Part shown: positions 19,939-28,029 of the stretch, one piece after another
Layout of the letters: each line of letters opens with the position of its first letter
Numbering within the stretch: the stretch's first letter is position 1
Made by a program: the position numbers and the translations under genes
The notes under the pieces: generated by a model
The model's input: the letters and a program-made list of their open reading frames with translations, nothing else
Told to the model about the DNA's origin: nothing
Databases searched by the model: none
Origin: JAWKOK01 sp963765875
Lineage (GTDB): Bacteria > Chloroflexota > Anaerolineae > Caldilineales > Caldilineaceae
Assembly: GCA_963765875.1 (NCBI GenBank)
Contig: CAVXYK010000011.1
Span: 171,662-235,661 of the forward strand
DNA length: 64,000 nucleotides
Direction: 5' to 3'

Positions 19939-20090
19939 GCTGCTTGCTACATGCTGCGTGAGGTCTGGTCTGCGAATGACTTAACGCCACTGGAAACCGC
20001 TCGGCAGCCGATGGTTGGGAACCACTGACGGTTCCAATGGCGTTAGGTCCTTTCCTCACCAGAAACCTCACGCAGCAAGTGGCAAGCAGC
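19939..20090. repeat. nested inverted-repeat element between sulfatase and GH4 gene
   Basis: The outer arms 19939-19964 and 20065-20090 match at 24 of 26 positions after complementing. Inside them, a second pair (19981-19998 and 20029-20045, TAACGCCACTGG and complement) differs by one gap and one mismatch. The whole is a palindrome within a palindrome and has no coding content. Confidence 0.8.
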
Positions 20091-20101
20091 AAGCAGCGCC
20101 C

Positions 20102-21418
20102 TTACTCAAACGTCGGCAAATACCCTTCATTCTGCGCAAACATCTCATCGACCATCTTCTGGATCTCGGCCAGGGAGAGGACGGCGGCGGTCAGCGGATC
20201 GTTGGCGATGGCCTGGTAGATCATACGCTTGTCGCCGCTGAGGCAGCCCTTGACGGTCATCTCTTCAATCTGGGCGCTCTGGTTGGTGAGGATGGCGCAT
20301 TGTGCCGGCAAATCGCCGACGCCTACGGCCTCGAAGCCGTTGCGGCTGGCCCAGACCGGCACCTCGACGCAGGCCCCGTCCGGCAGATCGGTGACGAGGC
20401 CCGTATTGGCTACGTTGCCGTTGAACTTGAACGGATCGCCGCCTTCCAGCGCGTTGACAATGTAGGCAGCATATTCATGGCCGCGGGTGAGGTCTTTGGG
20501 TTCCGGATCGTCGATCCACTCCTCGATGGCGCCCTGCCAATTGTCATTGCGTTTCTGATATTCCTTGAGAATATAAGCGTACTCTCCCGGATTCCAGCCG
20601 GTGCCGGTGGTACAGTACTTCTCAATTAGATCCTGGCGCTTGCGGAACCAGGGATTGTACTCTGAGTTATGGCCGCTGGACTCGGTGACATAGCGGTCGA
20701 AGGCCAGAAACATCTCATTACGAACCTGTTCCTCGTTGTAAATCTCTTCGTTTTCCAGAATGGCCTTACGGATCAGCGGATAGGCGTCCTCGCCATTCCA
20801 GAGGAAGTCCAGATACCAGGCCATGTGGTTGATGCCGGCGCACGTGTAGGTGATCTCTTCGTAGGGAGCGCCGATCCATTCGGCCAGCATCTTGCTGGTC
20901 CCCTGGACACTGTGGCAGAGTCCGGTCAGGCGGATGTCAGTCTCCATCTCCATGGCGCGACAGAGCATGGCCATGGGATCGGTGTAGTTGAGCATAGTGG
21001 CGCCGGGACAGAGCCGTTCCATATCCTTGGCGATGTCGACCATCACCGGGATGGTGCGCAGGGCGCGGAAGATGCCCGATGGGCCACGGGTGTCGCCCAC
21101 GTTGGTGTCAACGCCATACTTCTTGGGGATCTCGATGTCGTGACGCCAGACATCGGTCGAGCCTGCCAGGATAGTGACCATGACATAGTCAGCGTCTGTA
21201 AGCGCCTCTTCACGGTCCAAGGTCGCCTCAACGGTGGCAGGATAGCCGCCTTCGTCGACAATGCGTTGAACGGCACGCGTGATGTAGTCAAGACGGGCGG
21301 GATCGATGTCCATCAACGTGATGGTCGAGCCTTCGAGCAACGGAAAGGTCAACACATCTTTGATGAGTTTACGAGTGAAGCCAAAACTGCCGGCTCCGAT
21401 GAACGTGATTTTGGGCAT
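20102..21418 (-). CDS. GH4 family glycosidase, alpha-galactosidase type (2)
   Basis: This is a second NAD- and metal-dependent family 4 glycosidase, 438 residues long from the start MPKITFIGAGSFGFTRKL at 21418, which has AAGGA six bases upstream. The open frame extends 27 codons further into repeat DNA, which I reject. The metal motif GLCHSVQGT holds C168 and H169, and CAGINHMAWY follows. Where the other two copies read YVNPMA, this one reads YTDPMA, so the conserved substrate-contacting asparagine is an aspartate (D147). That may change specificity, for example away from plain galactosides. It is flanked on both sides by palindromic repeats and lies in the same minus-strand run as the sulfatase and NIPSNAP genes. 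It is probably cytoplasmic. Confidence 0.9.
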   Translation of the reverse strand: MPKITFIGAGSFGFTRKLIKDVLTFPLLEGSTITLMDIDPARLDYITRAVQRIVDEGGYPATVEATLDREEALTDADYVMVTILAGSTDVWRHDIEIPKKYGVDTNVGDTRGPSGIFRALRTIPVMVDIAKDMERLCPGATMLNYTDPMAMLCRAMEMETDIRLTGLCHSVQGTSKMLAEWIGAPYEEITYTCAGINHMAWYLDFLWNGEDAYPLIRKAILENEEIYNEEQVRNEMFLAFDRYVTESSGHNSEYNPWFRKRQDLIEKYCTTGTGWNPGEYAYILKEYQKRNDNWQGAIEEWIDDPEPKDLTRGHEYAAYIVNALEGGDPFKFNGNVANTGLVTDLPDGACVEVPVWASRNGFEAVGVGDLPAQCAILTNQSAQIEEMTVKGCLSGDKRMIYQAIANDPLTAAVLSLAEIQKMVDEMFAQNEGYLPTFE

Positions 21419-21449
21419 TTTGATTCCTTTTTTGGTCTTGGCGCTCTGT

Positions 21450-21578
21450 TTTTGCCACAGATGAACACAGATATGCTCAGATGAGGCACAGATTCTCAAC
21501 AGGATGGATCTGCCACTAAAAAACCTATCACTATATTTGTGACCTATCCGTGTCCATCCGTCTTTATCTGTGGCAAAA
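21450..21578. repeat. class B repeat with 13-bp inverted ends
   Basis: TTTTGCCACAGAT (21450-21462) and ATCTGTGGCAAAA (21566-21578) are exact complements. Direct copies of ACACAGAT-type text lie inside. It occupies most of the gap upstream of GH4 gene 2. Confidence 0.75.
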
Positions 21579-21625
21579 TCTCATGTGATTCTTGACTGTT
21601 GATTGTTGGTTCAAGCATCGACTAA

Positions 21626-21946
21626 CTACTGAATGACAGACTTGGGCGTGGACACGATCCTCGTCACTTGAATCGCCTCACGGTTCATCAGTTCACCGAC
21701 CCTGGGGCCGATGTCGTTCACCCATTCGTCTGATTCGTAGACGGCGGCGTAGAGCGCGACACGCTGTTCTTCGCTCTTGAAACGGCGAATCCAGTAGTAA
21801 ATACTCTCGTCCTGCTCGCCCACAAAACTTCCGATCACGACCATCCCCTTGGAGACCTGAAACGGGATGATCTCCTCCTCCATCAGCTTGACCCAGGCCG
21901 CCTGGCAACCGGGGCGGATTTCATACTGTCGAAGTTCAAAAAACAT
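21626..21946 (-). CDS. NIPSNAP family protein
   Basis: The 106-residue product begins MFFELRQYEIRPGCQAAWVK and continues IGSFVGEQDESIYYWIRRFK, the usual pattern of NIPSNAP domain proteins with a ferredoxin-like alpha+beta barrel. The bacterial role is not known; members often sit beside sugar- or xenobiotic-degrading genes. The ATG at 21946 has AAGGAAG eight bases upstream and is preferred to the GTG at 21952, which is too close. It lies between two GH4 genes in the same direction, so it may assist sugar metabolism, as monooxygenase-like dimeric barrel proteins can. That role is inference. Confidence 0.85.
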   Translation of the reverse strand: MFFELRQYEIRPGCQAAWVKLMEEEIIPFQVSKGMVVIGSFVGEQDESIYYWIRRFKSEEQRVALYAAVYESDEWVNDIGPRVGELMNREAIQVTRIVSTPKSVIQ

Positions 21947-21991
21947 AGGCACTTCCTTTCACTGGAAAGTCTTGGTTACTTCTACCTTGAG

Positions 21992-22192
21992 TGATTCCAC
22001 GAAGAGCACAAAGGTACACGAATTTCCGGCCCTTTGAGCTATTGTGGGGACATATGGAAGCCCGACCTCTGGGAGGTGTCCAGGAAATCTCTGCCCTGAC
22101 GGCCATTTTTTGGACACCTCCCGGAGGTCTAGCCCCACAATTCCTCACAGAGCCCTATTTCCTTCGTGATCCTTCGTGCTCTTCGTGGATCA
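21992..22192. repeat. three-layer nested inverted repeat (201 bp)
   Basis: The outer arms are 21992-22022 and 22163-22192 (CCACGAAGAGCAC and complement). The middle arms are 22041-22049 and 22133-22141 (ATTGTGGGG and complement). The inner arms are 22064-22082 and 22111-22129 (GACCTCTGGGAGGTGTCCA and its complement with one mismatch). The layers suggest one repeat inserted into another. No gene is present. Confidence 0.8.
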
Positions 22193-22211
22193 TGATCGTT
22201 TTGTATCCACC

Positions 22212-23534
22212 CTAGAATTGAGGCAACCACGGGGCCTGTGCTGCCAGCATCTCTGTCACCATCTCCTGAATTTGGTCCAGCGTGCATACCGCAGACGTCA
22301 ACGGATCGAGGGCGACGGCATGGTAGACGGCATCGGTGTTGCCGGTGAGCGCAGCCTCGACAATCAGACTCTGGACGTTGATGTTGGTACGATTCAATGC
22401 CGCCAATTGAGGCGGCAACATGCCGATCCAGGTCGGCTGAACGCCATTGGCATCGACCATACAGGGCACTTCGACACAGCAGCCCTCCGGCAGATTGCGG
22501 ATCAGCCCATAGTTGGGCACATTGCCGTTGATTCGGACCGGATTATTGGTCTCCATTGCCTCCATGATCCACGAGCCGTATTCATGGCTGCGTTGCGTGA
22601 ACGGTTCAGAGGTCACGATTTCATCGTATTCGTCCTGGAATTTCTCCAGTCGGTCCAGACAGAAGCGCAGATAGCCGCCGGTGCGTCCCATGTCGTACCA
22701 GAAGTTGACGTCGTCGGTGAACTTGGGAACAAGAGATTCATTGACCATTTGCTGCGACTTGCGGAAGTAGGGAAGGTACTCACTGGCATGGCCGCTGGAT
22801 TCGGTCACGAAGAAGCCGAAGAACTTCATCATGTCGATACGCACCGGCTCCTGTCCATACACTTCGGGCCGTTCAATCGCCTCCCAGATCTGCGGATAGA
22901 TATCGTCACGATTGCGGCGAAATTCCAGGAAAAACGCCTGATGGTTGATGCCGGCACAGATATAATTGACCTCGTCATAGGGCACGTCTATCCACTTGGC
23001 CAGCATCTCGCTGGTGCCTTGCACACTGTGGCAGAGGCCTACATGTGGACGGGCGCTGTACGACTCCACGGCCCAACAATTGGCCGCCATCGGATTGACG
23101 TAGTTGAGCAACAGGGCGTCAGGGGCAAGATGGTCCATCTCGTCACAGAGTTCCAGCAGCACGGGGATGGTGCGTAGCGATCGAAAAACACCACCCGGTC
23201 CCAGCGTGTCGCCGACGCACTGCTCGACGCCATAGCGCTGCGGGATTTCGATATCCAGCTTGTAGGCATCGAGACCACCCTGCTGGAACGTGGTCACGAC
23301 GTAGTCAGCCCCGGAAACGGCATCTAACCGGTCTGTTGTCGCCTCAACGCGGGCGTTCAGTCCACGCTGGTCAACCATGGCCTGGACGATGCTGCGCGCT
23401 TGCTCGAGGCGAAGTGGATCGATGTCCATCAAGGTGATGGTGCTTTCTTGCAGAGCCGGAGCCAGCAGAATATCGCTGCAAAGTTGGCGCGTGAAGACCA
23501 GGCTCCCGGCGCCAATGAATGTAATTTTGGGCAT
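22212..23534 (-). CDS. GH4 family glycosidase, alpha-galactosidase type (3)
   Basis: This is the third family 4 glycosidase, 440 residues long, starting MPKITFIGAGSLVFTRQL at 23534 with GAAGGA about seven bases upstream. It keeps the NAD-binding GAGS, the NYVNPMAANCW segment with the normal asparagine, the metal motif GLCHSVQGT and CAGINHQAFF. The last reads NHQAF where the other two have NHMA. Similarity to copies 1 and 2 is clear over the full length but moderate, so the three are old paralogues rather than recent duplicates. It is the GH4 gene nearest the ABC transporter and is read in the same direction, which supports action on sugars brought in by that transporter. The exact sugar is not known. 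Confidence 0.9.
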   Translation of the reverse strand: MPKITFIGAGSLVFTRQLCSDILLAPALQESTITLMDIDPLRLEQARSIVQAMVDQRGLNARVEATTDRLDAVSGADYVVTTFQQGGLDAYKLDIEIPQRYGVEQCVGDTLGPGGVFRSLRTIPVLLELCDEMDHLAPDALLLNYVNPMAANCWAVESYSARPHVGLCHSVQGTSEMLAKWIDVPYDEVNYICAGINHQAFFLEFRRNRDDIYPQIWEAIERPEVYGQEPVRIDMMKFFGFFVTESSGHASEYLPYFRKSQQMVNESLVPKFTDDVNFWYDMGRTGGYLRFCLDRLEKFQDEYDEIVTSEPFTQRSHEYGSWIMEAMETNNPVRINGNVPNYGLIRNLPEGCCVEVPCMVDANGVQPTWIGMLPPQLAALNRTNINVQSLIVEAALTGNTDAVYHAVALDPLTSAVCTLDQIQEMVTEMLAAQAPWLPQF

Positions 23535-23586
23535 TAGGAATCCTTCATGACTTGATGGTGCCGTTGAAAAGTACTTGGCGATTCCA

Positions 23587-23672
23587 GGAAAACAGAATCC
23601 ACGAAGGAACACAAAGAGACGTAAAAAAGGGCATCTCTGTGTGATTTTGCATCCCTTCGTGGATCATTTTCC
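23587..23672. repeat. inverted repeat AATCCACGAAGG type
   Basis: The arms at 23587-23607 and 23654-23672 are near-complements (GAATCCACGAAGG with CCTTCGTGGATC). They share the CCACGAAG motif with the outer arms of the element at 21992-22192. Confidence 0.65.
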
Positions 23673-23702
23673 CTGCAGAAAACGTAACGGAGTACGATTG
23701 GG

Positions 23703-24035
23703 CTAGGCGCCGAACATGGGTACTTGGGACCATTTGCCACGCAACGCATTGGACATGCCGGCAAGCCAAGCGATGAACAGGGCCAGGGCTGCAATCATGA
23801 CCAGCGTAAACATGGCCGTGGCAAAAATTGGTCCTACAAACGGGATAAAAGAGATGACGTACGCACCCACCGCCCAGATCACAGGAACGGCCACGGCGAT
23901 AATCGTCAGTCGCAATGATTGCTTGGCATGGAAGACGGCGTATTCATCACTACGCCGAAAGATCATAACGAAGAGCCAGCCAACGATAAGCAGCAGGTAG
24001 GCAATAAACGCTGAGATTTTGCTGGACATACTCAC
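23703..24035 (-). CDS. small DUF4870-like membrane protein
   Basis: The 110-residue product has three predicted membrane segments: ISAFIAYLLLIVGWLFVMIF, IIAVAVPVIWAVGAYVISFI and ATAMFTLVMIAALALFIAWL. An FHAKQSLRLTI segment follows the first helix. This layout is typical of DUF4870 and related DUF4389-like proteins of unknown function. The GTG start at 24035 overlaps the stop codon of the OppF gene by four bases (GTGA) and has GGAGG seven bases upstream, so translation is probably coupled to OppF. An in-frame ATG lies at 24029. A role with the transporter is inferred from this overlap only. Confidence 0.75.
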   Translation of the reverse strand: MSMSSKISAFIAYLLLIVGWLFVMIFRRSDEYAVFHAKQSLRLTIIAVAVPVIWAVGAYVISFIPFVGPIFATAMFTLVMIAALALFIAWLAGMSNALRGKWSQVPMFGA

Positions 24036-25093
24036 TGGCTCACCTCCAACGTGGGCGTGCTGGCACTCGAGTAATGGACACCCCGGAGATCAAGTTCGGT
24101 GGCGAAATGGCAAGAGGCGAAATGGTCCGGCGACACCTCGGTCAGCACCGGCTCCTCCTGGCTACAAATATCTTCCGCATAGGAGCAGCGCGGGTGAAAT
24201 ACGCATCCGGAAGGCGGATTGGCCGGGCTGGGCACATCGCCCTGCAACGTGATTCGGTTGGAAACAATATCCGGATCGGCAGGCGGCACAGCCGATACCA
24301 ACGCTTCTGTGTAGGGATGCTTGGGATCGGCCAGCAGTTCTTCGGACTCCGCAATCTCGACAATCTTGCCCACATACATCACGGCAATACGATCACAGAA
24401 ATGCTCAACAACGGACAGATCATGGGCCACGAAGATGAAGGTCAGACCCAGTTCTTCCTTCAGTTCCATGAGCAGGTTGAGTACCTGGGCCTGAATGGAA
24501 ACATCCAGCGCCGACACCGGTTCGTCGGCGATGATCAACCGAGGGTTCAGCGAGAGGGTACGTGCCAGACCGATGCGCTGGCGTTGACCGCCCGAGAACT
24601 CGTGAGGGTAGCGTCCGCGATAGGCTGGGTCCAGGCCAACCGCTTCCATCAGTTCGGCCACGCGTTGATCGATCTCTTTGCCCTTGGCCACGCCATGGAT
24701 CACCAGCGGTTCGGCGATGATGTCGCGAACGGTGTGACGCGGGTTGAGCGAACTGAAGGGATCTTGGAAGATCATGCGCAGCTCGCGACGCAGCGGTTTC
24801 ATCTCGGCCTGGCTGATCTGGGCGATATCGATCACTGACCCGTCAGCCTTGTGATACCAGACTTCACCGCCGCTTGGCTCGTAGAGGCGCAGGATGGAAC
24901 GGCCTGTGGTTGTCTTACCGCAACCGCTCTCGCCGACCAATCCCAAGGCCTCATTCTCGCGCACAAAAAAACTAACGCCGTCCACCGCCTTGACGTAGCC
25001 CTTTACCCGCTGAAACAGGCCGGCACGTATGGGGAAGTGTTGTTTGAGGCCCTTGACTTCAAGGATAATGTTTTCAGTACTCATATTTGTCAT
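24032..25093 (-). CDS. oligopeptide/oligosaccharide ABC transporter ATPase, OppF type
   Basis: The 353-residue protein powers the importer. It has Walker A GLVGESGCGKTTTGRSIL, a Q-loop MIFQDPFSSLNP, the ABC signature FSGGQRQRIGLARTL, Walker B LIIADEPVSALDVS and the H-switch VAHDLS. The C-terminal oligopeptide-type extension contains the cysteine-rich CVFHPRCSYAEDIC, typical of OppF and DppF, which often bind an iron-sulfur cluster. The start MTNMSTENIILEVKGL lies next to a class A repeat and lacks a strong ribosome binding site. The rest of the transporter lies upstream on the same strand, but a GxxExxY gene is inserted between this gene and OppC. Oligopeptide-family transporters in Chloroflexota often carry sugars. 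Confidence 0.92.
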   Translation of the reverse strand: MTNMSTENIILEVKGLKQHFPIRAGLFQRVKGYVKAVDGVSFFVRENEALGLVGESGCGKTTTGRSILRLYEPSGGEVWYHKADGSVIDIAQISQAEMKPLRRELRMIFQDPFSSLNPRHTVRDIIAEPLVIHGVAKGKEIDQRVAELMEAVGLDPAYRGRYPHEFSGGQRQRIGLARTLSLNPRLIIADEPVSALDVSIQAQVLNLLMELKEELGLTFIFVAHDLSVVEHFCDRIAVMYVGKIVEIAESEELLADPKHPYTEALVSAVPPADPDIVSNRITLQGDVPSPANPPSGCVFHPRCSYAEDICSQEEPVLTEVSPDHFASCHFATELDLRGVHYSSASTPTLEVSQ

Positions 25094-25113
25094 AGGTTGA
25101 AACCGTCTTTTTT

Positions 25114-25159
25114 TTCAACACAGAGGCACGGAGGAAGCACAGAGGTACACAGAGAAAAA
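25114..25159. repeat. class A dispersed repeat, left flank of the GxxExxY gene
   Basis: TTCAACACAGAGGCACGGAG is followed by two CACAGAGG-type units. It lies 37 bases downstream of the GxxExxY stop codon and is in opposite orientation to the copy at 25608-25650. Confidence 0.75.
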
Positions 25160-25196
25160 CGGAGTGCATATCTGTGCCCATGAAACCGGCCGCTGA

Positions 25197-25586
25197 TCAG
25201 TCTAGTAGAAAGCGTTTGATGAAGTCTTTGAGTAGAGGCACATTGAAGTTCAACAATAGTCCCAATTTCCATCCACCGAGTCGAAGGTATGTAAGCAATT
25301 GAGCTTCATGAACCGGCAAGGTCGCCTCGATCGCTTTCAATTCAACCACCAGCACATTTTCTATCAATAGGTCGATGCGATATCCACTTTCGATACGCAA
25401 ACCTTTGTACACAACCGGCAGCGTCTTCTGCCGGTCATACCCGATCCGGCGTTCAGTCAACTCATGAGCCAGACAACTTTCGTAAGCTGACTCCAGCAGT
25501 CCCGGCCCAAGCCCACGATGCACTTCCATCGCAGCGCCAATCACCGTATGCGATATCCTGTTGAGTTCGGGGGTCCCCAACGTCAT
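25197..25586 (-). CDS. GxxExxY family protein
   Basis: The 129-residue product has the defining GPGLLESAYESCL text (G-x-x-E-x-x-Y) and a second conserved part with RIDLLIENVLVVELKAIE and QLLTYLRL. The D/E-x-K arrangement resembles the PD-(D/E)xK nuclease fold, and this similarity is my inference. The family is widespread, of unknown function and often patchily distributed. The ATG at 25586 has GGAGGG eight bases upstream; the TTG at 25592 is less likely. The gene interrupts a conserved transporter operon between OppC and OppF and is flanked by inverted copies of the class A repeat, so it looks like a mobile cassette. Confidence 0.88.
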   Translation of the reverse strand: MTLGTPELNRISHTVIGAAMEVHRGLGPGLLESAYESCLAHELTERRIGYDRQKTLPVVYKGLRIESGYRIDLLIENVLVVELKAIEATLPVHEAQLLTYLRLGGWKLGLLLNFNVPLLKDFIKRFLLD

Positions 25587-25607
25587 TCTCAATTCCCTCC
25601 AGAGAGC

Positions 25608-25650
25608 TTCCTCTGTGTTCTCTGTGCCCGCTCTGTGCCTCTGTGGTGAA
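25608..25650. repeat. class A dispersed repeat, right flank of the GxxExxY gene
   Basis: TTCCTCTGTGTTCTCTGTGC and then CTCTGTGCCTCTGTGGTGAA form the reverse orientation of the copy at 25114-25159. Together the two make an inverted pair around the GxxExxY gene. Confidence 0.75.
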
Positions 25651-25655
25651 GTCCT

Positions 25656-26813
25656 TTATACGATCGAATACGGATCCACCGCATCGCGCAACCCATCGCC
25701 CATGAAATTAAACCCGAGCACGGCAAAGACGATGAAGAAGGCCGGCACCATGACCCATGGATGGCTGCCCAAAGTCTCGATGGACTGGGCATCACGCATG
25801 AGCAGGCCCCAACTGGTCAGCGGTTCTTGAATGCCGATGCCCAGGAAGCTGAGGAACGCTTCAGCCAGGATGACCGTCGGAATCTGCAGCGTCAGAATCA
25901 CGATGACGTGCGAAAGCGAGTGCGGATAAAGATGGCGGAAGATGATGCGACGATCAGAGGCGCCCATCTCTTTGGCGGCCATGATGAAGTCGGTCTCACG
26001 ATAGGCCATGACCTTGCCGCGAACTTCACGGGCCAACACGGTCCAGCCAATCAAGGCAAAGATGAGAGACATGACCAGGAAGACGGCAAAGCGATCCCAA
26101 TGGCCTGGAATGATGGCGGCCAGCGCCATCCACAGCGGCAACGCCGGAATCGACTGAATGACCTCGATGAAACGCTGGATAACGTTGTCGATCCAACCGC
26201 CGTAATAGCCGGAGACAACACCCACGGCGGAACCGACGGTCACGCTGATCAAGGCAGCAAAGAGCGCCAACGACAGGGAGATACGGCCGGCAATGCAGGC
26301 TCGTCCCCAGAGATCTCGGCCCAGATTGTCGGTACCCAGCAAATAGACCGTTCCGCCTTCTGCAGCTTGATAAAGATGCAGATTCGCCGGAATGAAGCCC
26401 AGAATCGTATATTCCCAATCTTTAACAAAGAAGTGAATATCATAGGTCTTGCTCGTATCCTCCACCCATACAGGTTCGAACGTGACCGGATCGAAGTCAA
26501 ATACCTGCAAGTAAGTGAATGGCCGCGCATGAAAGTTGCCTTCTTCATCAAAAAAGTGCACACGTTGTGGCGGCGTGAACGATGCAGCCATGTCCAATTT
26601 CGTCGGATCAGTCGGCGAGAAGAAGCCACCAAAGATCGCCAGCATTCCCAGCGCCAATACCATCAAGGCGCCGACAATGGATATCTTGCTGCGTCGGAAG
26701 CGACGCCAAACGAGTTGGGAGTAGGTCTCGCTTGACTCGTCGATCGGTATGCGCATCGTGACATCAGAATCCGACGTCTCATCTGTTTGTAGCGAAGAAA
26801 CTCCTTCACTCAT
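25656..26813 (-). CDS. peptide/oligosaccharide ABC transporter permease, OppC type
   Basis: The protein has an N-terminal membrane segment (IVGALMVLALGMLAIFGGFF) and a roughly 100-residue extracytoplasmic region. The permease domain follows with ISLSLALFAALISVTVGSAV and the EAA-type loop MAAKEMGASDRRIIFRHLYP, which contacts the ATPase. FLSFLGIGIQEPLTSWG is a classical OppC signature. At 385 residues it is longer than E. coli OppC because of the extracytoplasmic insertion, a form seen in other Chloroflexota transporters. A preceding class A/B repeat separates it from OppB. It should form a heterodimeric channel with OppB. Confidence 0.92.
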   Translation of the reverse strand: MSEGVSSLQTDETSDSDVTMRIPIDESSETYSQLVWRRFRRSKISIVGALMVLALGMLAIFGGFFSPTDPTKLDMAASFTPPQRVHFFDEEGNFHARPFTYLQVFDFDPVTFEPVWVEDTSKTYDIHFFVKDWEYTILGFIPANLHLYQAAEGGTVYLLGTDNLGRDLWGRACIAGRISLSLALFAALISVTVGSAVGVVSGYYGGWIDNVIQRFIEVIQSIPALPLWMALAAIIPGHWDRFAVFLVMSLIFALIGWTVLAREVRGKVMAYRETDFIMAAKEMGASDRRIIFRHLYPHSLSHVIVILTLQIPTVILAEAFLSFLGIGIQEPLTSWGLLMRDAQSIETLGSHPWVMVPAFFIVFAVLGFNFMGDGLRDAVDPYSIV

Positions 26814-26867
26814 GCTCTTATCTCCAAACCATCAACTTCTTCAGAAACAATGTCGTAGAATGATTTC

Positions 26868-26945
26868 GTCACAGATAGACACGGATGACTCATTGATACC
26901 CACAGATAGTTTTTCCTCTGTGGCCCTCTGTGTCTCCGTGGTGAA
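26868..26945. repeat. composite class B plus class A repeat
   Basis: GTCACAGATAGACACGGATGA (class B) runs directly into TTTTTCCTCTGTGGCCCTCT and GTCTCCGTGGTGAA (class A, reverse orientation). It fills the gap between OppC and OppB. Confidence 0.7.
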
Positions 26946-26952
26946 TATGCCC

Positions 26953-27951
26953 CTACGAATAACGGATGCGCGGGTCCAGCACAGCCAGCATCACATCGGC
27001 GATCAGGTTGCCGACGATCAATAGGACGGCATACATCAGCAGAATACTGCCGGTGATGTAGATGTCCTGGTTGCGTAGCGACTGATAAAACATGGGCGCA
27101 ATCGTAGGAATGCTCAACACAATAGCGACTTCCAACTCTCCCTGCACCATGTATGGGATCACCGTACCCTGATACATGATGATGGGATGTAGCGCATTGG
27201 GCACCGCATGCTTGTTGATCACCGTCGATTCTTTCAAACCCTTGGCTCGTGCCGTGGTCACAAACTGCTGATGCTGAACATCAAGCAAATTGCCGCGCAT
27301 CACACGCATGTTGCGCGCCACGCCGCTCAGGCCCGCAATCACAATGACCGGCCAGACATGCTTGAGCAGATCGACAAACTTGTCCCAGGACCAGGGCGCC
27401 ATCACATATTCAGGCGAATAGAATGAACTGACATGTGTCTGACCGAACTCAAAGACCAGTAGGTAGATGACAACCAGCGCGATAAAGAAGCGAGGCAACG
27501 CCGTCAAGGTGAAAGCCACGATTGCAGCAATGTTATCCGACCAACTATATTGGCGCTGGGCTACGTAGATGCCGATGGTCAGACCCACAACCGATGAGAT
27601 GAGATGAGCAGATAGCGCCAAGGCGATAGTACGCGGCAGACGCTGAGCGATCAACTCACCCACATCGCGTCGATAGGCAAACGAGTAGCCGAAGGAGCCT
27701 TCGGTCACGATGCCCTTGACCCAATTGACATACTGCATCACCATGGGTTGATCCAGGCCATAGCGTACCTTCATGAAGTCGACGCGTTCTTCGGCCTCAG
27801 TTTCAGATAGACCACCCTGATTGATCAGATTAGATTTATAGATATCAGTGAAATCGCCCGGCGGCAGTTGAATAATGGCAAAGGCAATGGCGCTGATAAT
27901 CAGAAGTGTGAAGGTGGCAGAGACCAATCTGCGCAGAATGTAGTTAAACAT
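26953..27951 (-). CDS. peptide/oligosaccharide ABC transporter permease, OppB type
   Basis: The 332-residue membrane protein begins MFNYILRRLVSATFTLLIIS, as OppB and DppB proteins do. It has GLDQPMVMQYVNWVKGIV, the periplasmic RLPRTIALAL segment, and the cytoplasmic loop VTTARAKGLKESTVINKHAV that contacts the ATPase. About six membrane segments are visible. It pairs with the OppC-type protein. The stop codon lies 140 bases upstream of OppC with a repeat between them. The substrate-binding lipoprotein lies immediately upstream. Confidence 0.92.
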   Translation of the reverse strand: MFNYILRRLVSATFTLLIISAIAFAIIQLPPGDFTDIYKSNLINQGGLSETEAEERVDFMKVRYGLDQPMVMQYVNWVKGIVTEGSFGYSFAYRRDVGELIAQRLPRTIALALSAHLISSVVGLTIGIYVAQRQYSWSDNIAAIVAFTLTALPRFFIALVVIYLLVFEFGQTHVSSFYSPEYVMAPWSWDKFVDLLKHVWPVIVIAGLSGVARNMRVMRGNLLDVQHQQFVTTARAKGLKESTVINKHAVPNALHPIIMYQGTVIPYMVQGELEVAIVLSIPTIAPMFYQSLRNQDIYITGSILLMYAVLLIVGNLIADVMLAVLDPRIRYS

Positions 27952-28029
27952 GAGGGAGTCCCTCGTACCTCAGTGCTCGTGAAAAAACCACAAGCGATAG
28001 AAAAGAATAATTTCAGGGTTTTAGGAAAA

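Noticed and set aside
21936..22215. Two overlapping open frames on opposite strands over the nested repeat
   Set aside because: They arise from the near-symmetry of the palindrome, and both products contain the same inverted text.
22176..23177. Plus-strand open frame of 333 codons
   Set aside because: It is antisense to the third GH4 gene and starts inside a palindromic repeat.
25761..26735. Plus-strand open frame of 324 codons
   Set aside because: It is antisense to OppC. Its text is rich in charged residues and lacks any family similarity.
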